Shown piece after piece: positions 57,143-64,000 of a stretch of 64,000 nt of DNA. The stretch is taken from contig JAZUFZ010000033.1 in the NCBI GenBank assembly GCA_045640985.1, forward strand, positions 31,536-95,535, written 5' to 3'. Below the pieces are notes generated by a model. That model saw only the letters and a program-made list of their open reading frames with translations, did no database searches and was not told the origin of the DNA. The position numbers were made by a program, and so were the translations under genes. Numbering within the stretch: the stretch's first letter is position 1; each line of letters opens with the position of its first letter. The stretch comes from Colimorpha sp045640985. GTDB taxonomy: Bacteria; Bacteroidota; Bacteroidia; Bacteroidales; P3.

Positions 57143-57493
57143 TTATATGTTACTATAGAAATCAATTGTATCGCCTTCTGCCAAAGTCACGATGGCTTTT
57201 TTGAAAGCATTGGTGTGACCTACCAGGTAACCAGCTTTAGTGTAGCGGGATTTTACCTTGCCACTGTAGTTCATGGTGTTTACGTCAACCACCTTAACAT
57301 TATAGAAAGCCTCAACAGCCTTCTTGATTTCAATTTTGTTAGCGCGATGATCAACAACGAAGCCATAACGATTGTGTGCAACGGGTGCCGGTTTCTGCTT
57401 GTTGCGCTGGATGCGGTTCAGCTTTGGAGATGCAGCAGCCTCAGTAAGCCTGGTCATCTTTTCGCTAATAAGCGGTTTTACTATAACGTTCAT
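57143..57493 (-). CDS. rplW: 50S ribosomal protein L23 with an N-terminal insertion
   Basis: 116 residues, about 18-20 longer than typical. The usual start VIVKPLISEKMTRLTEAAAS is followed by a basic insertion (about 21-40, PKLNRIQRNKQKPAPVAHNR) before YGFVVDHRANKIEIKKAVEA (about 43-62). VDVNTMNYSGKVKSRYTKAG, at the tunnel-exit loop, is intact. L23 docks trigger factor and SRP at the exit. Confidence 0.95.
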   Translation of the reverse strand: MNVIVKPLISEKMTRLTEAAASPKLNRIQRNKQKPAPVAHNRYGFVVDHRANKIEIKKAVEAFYNVKVVDVNTMNYSGKVKSRYTKAGYLVGHTNAFKKAIVTLAEGDTIDFYSNI

Positions 57494-57530
57494 TGTGTTA
57501 AAAATTCTTAATCTTTGTTACACACTCTGT

Positions 57531-58163
57531 TTATTTTGCTGCTAAAACGCGGTTGATTTCAGCAATTGAACCCTCAGATACTACGATATTGGTTGCATTC
57601 ATGATATCGTATGTATTTAACATAGAAACATTTACAACCTTTACGTTCTTCAGATTTCTAGCAGACAAAGATACGAAATTATTTTGATTTTCAACAACAA
57701 AAAGTGATTTTTTCTCACTAAGTTGCAAATTTTCCATAACTTCGAGCATCTTTTTGGTCTTTGGAGCTTCGAAAGTGAAGTTCTCTACCACGGTCATTGC
57801 GTTGTCGGCAACTTTGTTGCTCAGTGCAGAACGACGTGCCAGACGTTTAACCTTGATGTTCAATTTGAAACGATAATCGCGAGGTTTAGGACCGAATACG
57901 CGTGCGCCACCAACAAACACAGGGCTGTTGATATCGCCAGAGCGTGCTCCGCCAGTTCCTTTCTGACGTTTCAGTTTACGGGTACTTCCTGATATTTCAG
58001 AGCGTTCTTTGCTCTTGTGAGTGCCTTGACGCTGGTCAGCAAGATACTGCTTGATATCCAGATAAATTGCGTGTTCGTTAGGCTCTACTGAGAAGATAGA
58101 ATCCTCAAGGGTGATGGTTCTACCGGTCTCGTTTCCGTTGATGTTATATATTTTTAACTCCAT
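57531..58163 (-). CDS. rplD: 50S ribosomal protein L4
   Basis: 210 residues. The tunnel loop holds STRKLKRQKGTGGARSGDIN (about 60-79) and GGARVFGPKPRDYRFKLN. In some bacteria L4 represses the S10 operon. Overlaps rplC by 10 nt. Confidence 0.98.
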   Translation of the reverse strand: MELKIYNINGNETGRTITLEDSIFSVEPNEHAIYLDIKQYLADQRQGTHKSKERSEISGSTRKLKRQKGTGGARSGDINSPVFVGGARVFGPKPRDYRFKLNIKVKRLARRSALSNKVADNAMTVVENFTFEAPKTKKMLEVMENLQLSEKKSLFVVENQNNFVSLSARNLKNVKVVNVSMLNTYDIMNATNIVVSEGSIAEINRVLAAK

Positions 58164-58783
58164 CTTTCAAGTTTTAAAATTGAACCTTTGGGTCCCGGTA
58201 CAGAACCTTTTACAATCATTAAATTTTTCTCAGGGATAATCTTGATTACCTCAAGGTTTTGAATCTTAACGCGCTTGTTGCCCATCTGACCTGCCATACG
58301 CATACCTTTGAAGATACGTGAAGGGTAAGATGATGCACCAATTGAACCAGGAGCGCGGAGACGGTCGTGCTGTCCGTGAGTGAGATCTCCAACACCGCCG
58401 AAACCATGTCTTTTAACTACGCCCTGGAAACCCTTACCTTTAGAGGTTCCCACAACATCTACGAATTCGCCTTCCTGGAAGACTTCTACTGTCAATACTT
58501 CACCGAATTTCTTCTTACTTCCCTCTTCAAAACGGGAAAATTCGGCCAGGTAACGTTTTGGGGTGGTACCTGCTTTTGCAAAATGACCCAGCATTGGTTT
58601 GGTGCAACGTGATTCTTTCTGCTCACCAAAGCCCAACTGGATTGCTTCATAACCGTCTTTTTCAAGAGTTTTTACTTGTGTAACTACACAAGGACCAGCT
58701 TCAATTACAGTGCACGGTATCTGTTTACCGTCGGCATTAAAAAGACTGGTCATTCCGATTTTCTTTCCTAATAATCCTGACAT
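58154..58783 (-). CDS. rplC: 50S ribosomal protein L3
   Basis: 209 residues. MSGLLGKKIGMTSLFNADGK (1-20), VVGTSKGKGFQGVVKRHGFG (about 110-129) and GSIGASSYPSRIFKGMRMAG at the peptidyl-transferase finger, then GNKRVKIQNLEV. Confidence 0.98.
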   Translation of the reverse strand: MSGLLGKKIGMTSLFNADGKQIPCTVIEAGPCVVTQVKTLEKDGYEAIQLGFGEQKESRCTKPMLGHFAKAGTTPKRYLAEFSRFEEGSKKKFGEVLTVEVFQEGEFVDVVGTSKGKGFQGVVKRHGFGGVGDLTHGQHDRLRAPGSIGASSYPSRIFKGMRMAGQMGNKRVKIQNLEVIKIIPEKNLMIVKGSVPGPKGSILKLERWS

Positions 58784-58849
58784 TTCTTTTTTAGTGGATT
58801 GAGATTGTTTTTAACTTCAGCTTATTTTTCTAACATTGGCTGATTGTGA

Positions 58850-59158
58850 TCAAACTTTGATTTCTACTTCTACACCGCTGGGGAGTTCGAGTTTCATAAG
58901 AGCGTCGATGGTCTTTGCGCGATCATTGATTTCAATGTCCATCAAACGTTTGTATGAACTCAATTCGAACTGCTCACGTGACTTCTTGTTTACGAAAGTC
59001 GAACGGTTTACAGTGAAAATCTTTTTGTTTGTCGGCAGTGGAATGGGACCATTCACTACTGCACCCGTCATTTTAACGGTCTTTACGATTTTCTCGGCGG
59101 ATTTATCTACCAAGTTGTGATCGTAAGATTTGAGTTTAATTCTAATTCTTTGACTCAC
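58850..59158 (-). CDS. rpsJ: 30S ribosomal protein S10 / NusJ
   Basis: 102 residues. RIRIKLKSYDHNLVDKSAEK (about 4-23), GPIPLPTNKKIFTVNRSTFV (about 38-57) and the RLMDIEINDRAKTIDALMKL helix. It doubles as the transcription antitermination factor NusE elsewhere. It follows fusA after 24 nt; tuf, often found here, is absent. Confidence 0.98.
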   Translation of the reverse strand: MSQRIRIKLKSYDHNLVDKSAEKIVKTVKMTGAVVNGPIPLPTNKKIFTVNRSTFVNKKSREQFELSSYKRLMDIEINDRAKTIDALMKLELPSGVEVEIKV

Positions 59159-59182
59159 GGTTTTTTTGTGTTTAGAGATCTA

Positions 59183-61273
59183 TTAATAATTTAAATTTTT
59201 CTTCAATATTGCCTCTTGCAAATCCTTGGTTACCTCACTGTAATGGGAGAATTCCATTGTGGAATTTGCTCTGCCGGAAGTAATGGTTCTCAACGCAGTC
59301 ACATATCCGAACATCTGCTCCAGCGGCACACTTGCCTTGATGGCCTGCACGCCGACCTTTGCAGAAATGTTTTCCAGAATACCACGACGGCGGTTCAAAT
59401 CGCCGGTAACATCACCTACGTATGCGTCAGGGGTAAGAACCTCCACCTTCATGATAGGTTCAAGCAGTACAGGACTGGCTTTGCGGCATGCAGCCTTGAA
59501 GCCGATCTTTGCACATACCTCAAACGACAACTGATCGGAATCTACCGGATGGTATGAACCATCGAGTACTGTCACCTTCATGCTGTCCATCGGATAACCA
59601 GCGAGTACGCCGTTGAGCATAGCTTCTTTGAAACCCTTTTCGATAGCTGGCATATATTCTTTTGGAATATTACCACCTTTCACTTCATTCACAAACTGCA
59701 AACCGGTAACACCTTCGTCGGCAGGTCCGATCTCGAAAAGGATATCGGCAAACTTGCCACGGCCACCCGTCTGCTTCTTGTAAATCTCGTGATGCTGAAC
59801 AGTAGTAGTGATAGCTTCCTTGTAAGCCACTTCCGGCTGACCTTGGTTCACATCTACTCCGAATTCACGACGCAGACGGTCAAGGATAATATCAAGGTGA
59901 AGTTCGCCCATACCGCTGATGATGGTCTGACCGGACACCTCATCACTCTTTACAGTGAATGTCGGGTCTTCTTCTGCCAGTTTCATCAATGCGTTGGTCA
60001 GTTTGTCCATATCGCCCTGAGTATGGGGTTCAATGGCAATACTGATCACAGGATCCGGGAACTTCATTGATTCGAGGACAATCGGGTGTTGTTCATCACA
60101 CAGGGTATGACCTGTCTTGATGTCTTTGAAACCTACTGCAGCTCCGATATCGCCAGCACCGATGCGTTCCATCGGGTTCTGCTTGTTGGAGTGCATCTGC
60201 ATGATACGGCTGATGCGTTCCTTCTTGCCGGTATTGGCGTTATAGACGTAAGACCCGGACTCCAGAGAGCCTGAATATACGCGGAAATAGCAGAGACGTC
60301 CCACATAAGGGTCGGTAGCAATCTTGAATGCCAAGGCTGAGAAAGGAGCCTTCTCGCTGCTTTCGCGACTTTCCTCCTTATCAGTCTTTGGGTTGATACC
60401 CTGAACATTCGGCATATCGGTAGGAGCAGGCAGAAATGCTGCAACTGCATCCAACAGCGACTGTACACCCTTATTCTTAAACGAAGCACCACACAACACA
60501 GGAGTAATCTTCATTGAAAGGGTAGCCTTGCGGATCTCGGCAATGATTTCCTCTTCGGTGATCGAATCCGGATCCTCGAAGAATTTCTCCATCAGAGCCT
60601 CATTCTCCTCTGCCACTCCTTCAATCAGTTTCTGGCGATACTCTGCCACGATATCTTTCAGGTCATCGGGCATAGGCACCTCATAGAACTTGGTACCATT
60701 GGAAGCCTCGTCCCAGATCAACGCCTTGTTGGTGATAAGGTTCACAACACCTTTGAATAAATCTTCCTGTCCGATAGGTATCTCAATAGGAATAGGAGTA
60801 GTACCCAGACGTTCCTCAATCTGCTTCACCACCGAGAAGAAGTCTGCACCGGCACGGTCCATCTTGTTCACGAAAGCGATACGGGGAACACGGTATTTAT
60901 CAGCCTGACGCCATACCGTTTCCGACTGAGGTTCAACACCACCTACAGCGCAGAACAATGCGATAGCGCCGTCCAGCACACGCAGTGAACGTTCAACCTC
61001 AACGGTGAAGTCCACGTGACCCGGAGTATCGATGATGTTGTATTTATACTGCTGGTCCTTCCAATTCCAATACACAGTGGTGGCAGCAGAAGTGATGGTA
61101 ATACCACGTTCCTGTTCCTGAGCCATCCAGTCCATGGTAGCAGAGCCTTCATGCGTTTCACCGAGCTTGTAATTCTTTCCCGTATAAAACAGGATACGCT
61201 CGGTAGTAGTTGTCTTACCCGCATCGATGTGGGCCATGATACCGATATTGCGTGTATATTTGAGATCAGACAT
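59183..61273 (-). CDS. fusA: Elongation factor G
   Basis: 696 residues; drives translocation with GTP. G1 MAHIDAGKTTTTERILFYTG (13-32), DTPGHVDFTVEVERSLRVLD (about 82-101), NKMDRAGADF (about 136-145), domain II onward to domain IV, with the tip loop KEYMPAIEKGFKEA and DVTGDLNRRRGILENI (about 637-652). It carries the standard EF-G I features and lies between rpsG and rpsJ. Confidence 0.98.
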   Translation of the reverse strand: MSDLKYTRNIGIMAHIDAGKTTTTERILFYTGKNYKLGETHEGSATMDWMAQEQERGITITSAATTVYWNWKDQQYKYNIIDTPGHVDFTVEVERSLRVLDGAIALFCAVGGVEPQSETVWRQADKYRVPRIAFVNKMDRAGADFFSVVKQIEERLGTTPIPIEIPIGQEDLFKGVVNLITNKALIWDEASNGTKFYEVPMPDDLKDIVAEYRQKLIEGVAEENEALMEKFFEDPDSITEEEIIAEIRKATLSMKITPVLCGASFKNKGVQSLLDAVAAFLPAPTDMPNVQGINPKTDKEESRESSEKAPFSALAFKIATDPYVGRLCYFRVYSGSLESGSYVYNANTGKKERISRIMQMHSNKQNPMERIGAGDIGAAVGFKDIKTGHTLCDEQHPIVLESMKFPDPVISIAIEPHTQGDMDKLTNALMKLAEEDPTFTVKSDEVSGQTIISGMGELHLDIILDRLRREFGVDVNQGQPEVAYKEAITTTVQHHEIYKKQTGGRGKFADILFEIGPADEGVTGLQFVNEVKGGNIPKEYMPAIEKGFKEAMLNGVLAGYPMDSMKVTVLDGSYHPVDSDQLSFEVCAKIGFKAACRKASPVLLEPIMKVEVLTPDAYVGDVTGDLNRRRGILENISAKVGVQAIKASVPLEQMFGYVTALRTITSGRANSTMEFSHYSEVTKDLQEAILKKNLNY

Positions 61274-61315
61274 TGAAAATATATCTTATTATTATAATGA
61301 ATCCTATTAATATTA

Positions 61316-61783
61316 TTAGAATCTGAAGTGAGAGAATGCCTTGTTGGCTTCTGCCATACGGTGGATATCCTCCTTGCGCTTGAATGCTGCACCTTCTTCC
61401 TTGTAAGCAGCCTGGATTTCACCAGCCAGTTTCAGAGCCATGGTCTTTTCGCTGCGTTTGCGGGAGAAAAGAATAAGGTTCTTCATACCGATACTCTGTT
61501 TACGTTCCGGACGGATTTCAGTAGGCACCTGGAAAGTAGCACCACCGATACGACGGCTCTTAACCTCTACAGAAGGGGTAATGTTAGCCAATGCTTTCTT
61601 CCATACTTCAAGACCATCTTCCTTGGTACGCTCGCTTACTACATCGATTGCCTCATAGAAAATCTTGTATGCAAGGGTCTTCTTGCCACCCATCATCAAG
61701 TTGTTGACGAACTTGGTTACCTGAACGTCATTGTATTTTGGATCCGGAAGGATTATTCTCTTTTTTGGTTTTGCTTTTCTCAT
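61316..61783 (-). CDS. rpsG: 30S ribosomal protein S7
   Basis: 155 residues; nucleates the 30S head. DPKYNDVQVTKFVNNLMMGG (about 14-33), SRRIGGATFQVPTEIRPERK (about 76-95) and the C-terminal HRMAEANKAFSHFRF end. Confidence 0.98.
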   Translation of the reverse strand: MRKAKPKKRIILPDPKYNDVQVTKFVNNLMMGGKKTLAYKIFYEAIDVVSERTKEDGLEVWKKALANITPSVEVKSRRIGGATFQVPTEIRPERKQSIGMKNLILFSRKRSEKTMALKLAGEIQAAYKEEGAAFKRKEDIHRMAEANKAFSHFRF

Positions 61784-61819
61784 CTCTTTAATTAACTAAG
61801 CAATTGTTCTACAAATAAA

Positions 61820-62203
61820 TTATTTAGCAGCCTGTTTTGGACGCTTTGCACCGTATTTGGAACGACGCTGACGACGGCCGTCAACTCCTGAGGTATCCAA
61901 TGCTCCACGGATGATATGATAACGTACACCTGGAAGGTCCTTTACACGACCTCCACGGATCATAACGATGCTGTGCTCCTGCAGATTGTGGCCTTCACCT
62001 GGAATGTAGGCATTCACTTCCTTCTGGTTGGTCAGACGAACACGGGCAACCTTACGCATTGCTGAGTTAGGTTTTTTAGGGGTTGTGGTGTACACACGGG
62101 TGCAGACGCCACGGCGTTGTGGGCAGCTGTCCAAAGCTGGAGATTTACTCTTATACTCCATCTGCTGACGTCCTTTGCGAACTAATTGTTGAATTGTTGG
62201 CAT
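61820..62203 (-). CDS. rpsL: 30S ribosomal protein S12
   Basis: 127 residues. MPTIQQLVRKGRQQMEYKSK (1-20), the decoding-centre loop TTTPKKPNSAMRKVARVRLT (about 39-58, streptomycin-sensitive-type lysine in PKKPNS) and GGRVKDLPGVRYHIIRGALD (about 84-103). First gene of the block, behind its promoter at 62284. Confidence 0.98.
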   Translation of the reverse strand: MPTIQQLVRKGRQQMEYKSKSPALDSCPQRRGVCTRVYTTTPKKPNSAMRKVARVRLTNQKEVNAYIPGEGHNLQEHSIVMIRGGRVKDLPGVRYHIIRGALDTSGVDGRRQRRSKYGAKRPKQAAK

Positions 62204-62283
62204 TTCTTAATTTGATGTTATATTATTTAATATTAATGACTTACACGATTTTCGGAGCTTTTTTAATGCTCATAATCAGACTG

Positions 62284-62291
62284 CAAAATTA
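62284..62291 (-). promoter_or_regulatory. -7 box of the str-S10-spc-alpha operon
   Basis: TAATTTTG on the minus strand, 81 nt before the rpsL ATG. The -33 box is only weakly matched (GTTC at the expected place). The stretch up to 62611 contains no other supported feature. Confidence 0.65.
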
Positions 62292-62611
62292 CAACTATTT
62301 TTTGAATCTATGAACATATTAGCCGACTATATTTGTTAAAAAAACTTAAAATATTTCGGCGGTATTGGCAATCAGTATCTTACAAAAATATTTCTGCACG
62401 TTTTTTTGTACTTTCAACGAAAGTTATTAACAGGTATTTTTCTTCCGTTTCTACGCTGTCAGACAAACCGAACTTCTGTCCTTTATTATCACCTGACTAC
62501 TATCCCATGGGGAATGGGGACTTCCACAAATCCGACATACCCATCAGGAGGAATCCGTTCACGCGAACTCCGCACAAGATTTCTCTCAATGACCCTTCCG
62601 AAAGCCAAGAA

Positions 62612-63673
62612 CTATTGTACCACCAGTTTCCGGGTTACCGTACCGGCGGGAGTGGTGATAGTGACTACGTAGGGGCCTTTCTCCCAGGCGGAAACGTCCA
62701 GAACCGTCTGGGTAGCATCCACCTTGCGGCGCTCCACCAGCTGCCCCGCGATATTGTGTACCTCTATACTCCTGATATTGAACGACGAGAACACCTGAAC
62801 CCTATCCGTTGCCGGATTCGGGCGCATCACCACATACTCCTCCAGCATCGTCTGCGGAACCTCCACGTCATCAGTCTTGAATATCGGGAAAAACATCATG
62901 TGTTCGCCGGCTGAGGGGTAACGCTGCCAGTGCCAGTTGGTATCCAGAGATTCCACTGCCACGTCCGAATGAGGCACATATACAACATTGGTATCGAGAC
63001 AGGTGTAACGATATTTCACTATTGACGTTGACGAATCCCCATATATCTGCGGTCCGAACATGTCTGGACCCACTGCATGTATATAATAGTCCTGGGAGAT
63101 ACAATGGGCAAAGTTATGTGTTGTTGGATCCTTATAATTATTATTTTTTGTTACGCCTACATAAAACGAATCAATCACCGATACCGGTTTCTCAAAATAG
63201 CACTCATACACCGGACAATATGTGTCATACACATCGATTACCGTAAATGTGCCGTCTTCGTGAAACTCCCTATATTCCACCTGCATATAATGTTTCACAG
63301 AAGCTGTGTCCCACAAAGCCTCTGCCTCAAGATGAAATCCACCTTTGTATGTATAAATCTGGAAATATTCCGGCAGACGATCCTCCGGAGGACAGCAAAA
63401 ACAGAATGGATCACTTTGATAACACCCGGCAATTCCTATAATTTCCAACGGCTCTCGGGTATAGCAGTAACGCAATTGGATATGCGGAATACACCGTATC
63501 CATTCACCCCAGTATATTGCAACTGTCCTAGAATCATAAAATTCTCCAGCCCAGTTGTTGTCCCAATAATAATACCCGCGTATAGGCTGATCCAGGGGTA
63601 CTGTATCCGGTGTCTGCGCCTGCGCGTTCCATGCGAAGGCGGCAAGAAGAAAAATTATAATATATCGTTTCAT
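62612..63673 (-). CDS. Secreted protein with type IX secretion sorting domain
   Basis: 353 residues from the ATG at 63673, which begins a clear signal peptide (MKRYIIIFLLAAFAWNAQAQ); an in-frame ATG 24 codons upstream would bury it. The body (about 25-270) is rich in Tyr, Trp and Cys, with no family I recognise. The last 75 residues are a type A C-terminal sorting domain: RPNPATDRVQVFSS, then IEVHNIAGQLVERRKVD and PYVVTITTPAGTVTRKLVVQ. It should pass through the T9SS and be attached to or released from the surface. The genes of that machinery lie outside the window. Confidence 0.85.
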   Translation of the reverse strand: MKRYIIIFLLAAFAWNAQAQTPDTVPLDQPIRGYYYWDNNWAGEFYDSRTVAIYWGEWIRCIPHIQLRYCYTREPLEIIGIAGCYQSDPFCFCCPPEDRLPEYFQIYTYKGGFHLEAEALWDTASVKHYMQVEYREFHEDGTFTVIDVYDTYCPVYECYFEKPVSVIDSFYVGVTKNNNYKDPTTHNFAHCISQDYYIHAVGPDMFGPQIYGDSSTSIVKYRYTCLDTNVVYVPHSDVAVESLDTNWHWQRYPSAGEHMMFFPIFKTDDVEVPQTMLEEYVVMRPNPATDRVQVFSSFNIRSIEVHNIAGQLVERRKVDATQTVLDVSAWEKGPYVVTITTPAGTVTRKLVVQ

Positions 63674-63773
63674 AGTTCTGGATTTTTGGTTATTATTTAA
63701 TTTATTTTCGTTCAGTATGTTATCGCAGTTTACCGCGCGAAGCAAACGGAAACTTGCGGTTGTTTTGATTTTG

Positions 63774-63805
63774 CAAAGATACGTCTTATTTTCGGATTTT
63801 GCAAA
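63774..63805 (-). promoter_or_regulatory. Promoter of the T9SS cargo gene
   Basis: Minus strand: TTTG at 63805-63802, 20-nt spacer, TATCTTTG at 63781-63774. The transcript leader is about 100 nt, which supports the start at 63673. Confidence 0.78.
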
Positions 63806-63944
63806 TCATCTGCCGACTTTTTGCAAATTTCTCATCCACTTTTCTCATCCGAAGATTCCGCCCTTGCCCGAAAGGTCTGTCCGGGAGGCTTTTTGTATTC
63901 CTTTAACATGTCTCCAGGGGCTTGTATCTCAGGCTTTTCTCTGC

Positions 63945-64000
63945 GGTAACTCCCTCTTATCTTCTTTTTATCTCCATATTATCTTCTTTTTATCTCCTTT
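63945..64000. repeat. Palindromic element (copy 3, cut by the right edge)
   Basis: GGTAACTCCCTCTTATCTTC, then TTTTTATCTCCATATTATCT and further AT-rich sequence, closely following the left half of copy 1. The right half lies outside the window. Confidence 0.75.

Noticed and set aside
62333..62914. 193-codon forward frame between rpsL and the T9SS gene
   Set aside because: Its 3' half is antisense to the sorting-domain protein and its 5' half is AT-rich intergenic DNA without a family match.

Overview
The window looks like a chromosomal piece of a member of the Bacteroidales (phylum Bacteroidota). The evidence is the recurring promoter pattern TTTG, 19-20 nt, TAnnTTTG in front of many genes on both strands; a protein with a type IX secretion C-terminal sorting domain (62612-63673); an OMP_b-brl_3-type TonB receptor behind an ECF sigma factor; a thiamine receptor/PnuT/thiamine pyrophosphokinase operon under a TPP riboswitch; and the sequence character of the ribosomal proteins. 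I cannot name the genus.

Layout. 1-4.7 kb: start of an S41 processing protease (cut by the left edge), a radical SAM enzyme, tRNA-Cys, an FKBP isomerase, a lipoprotein and a DUF1295 membrane protein. 5.0-8.7 kb: ECF sigma factor, tiny membrane protein (candidate anti-sigma), secreted protein and outer-membrane receptor, apparently one operon. 9.1-11.4 kb: accessory genes (DUF2975-like membrane protein with an XRE regulator; an unknown gene with an agmatine-deiminase-like gene that seems to have lost its catalytic end). 11.7-15.2 kb: TPP riboswitch and thiamine uptake operon. 15.2-24.6 kb: purD, a coiled-coil protein, zapA, a structured RNA candidate (possibly 6S), rny, lgt, gpmA, three tRNAs, a lipoprotein metallopeptidase and a lipocalin. 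24.7-27.8 kb: rplM-rpsI-rpsB-tsf. 28.3-33.6 kb: iron alcohol dehydrogenase, an esterase-DUF1653 fusion with a small partner, and pyruvate phosphate dikinase. 33.6-41.4 kb: an AT-rich accessory island with two large superfamily 1 helicases, a phosphoribosyltransferase-domain protein, gene remnants and unusual repeats. 42.4-62.3 kb: enolase and the str-S10-spc-alpha ribosomal operon, in transcription order rpsL to rplQ, without tuf or adk. 62.6-63.7 kb: a type IX-secreted protein.

The best candidate for an undescribed system is the two-helicase operon with the neighbouring phosphoribosyltransferase gene (34.3-41.4 kb). It has its own promoter, a perfect palindrome in its leader and a 64-bp hairpin built from CCGACA iterations; gene debris lies around it, as in defence islands. 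A defence role is inference only. The intergenic regions also carry several dispersed repeat families: a roughly 118-bp palindromic element with perfect 32-bp inverted ends, a roughly 60-bp GC-rich element that twice sits beside it, a 70-76-bp element near promoters, and heptanucleotide tracts.
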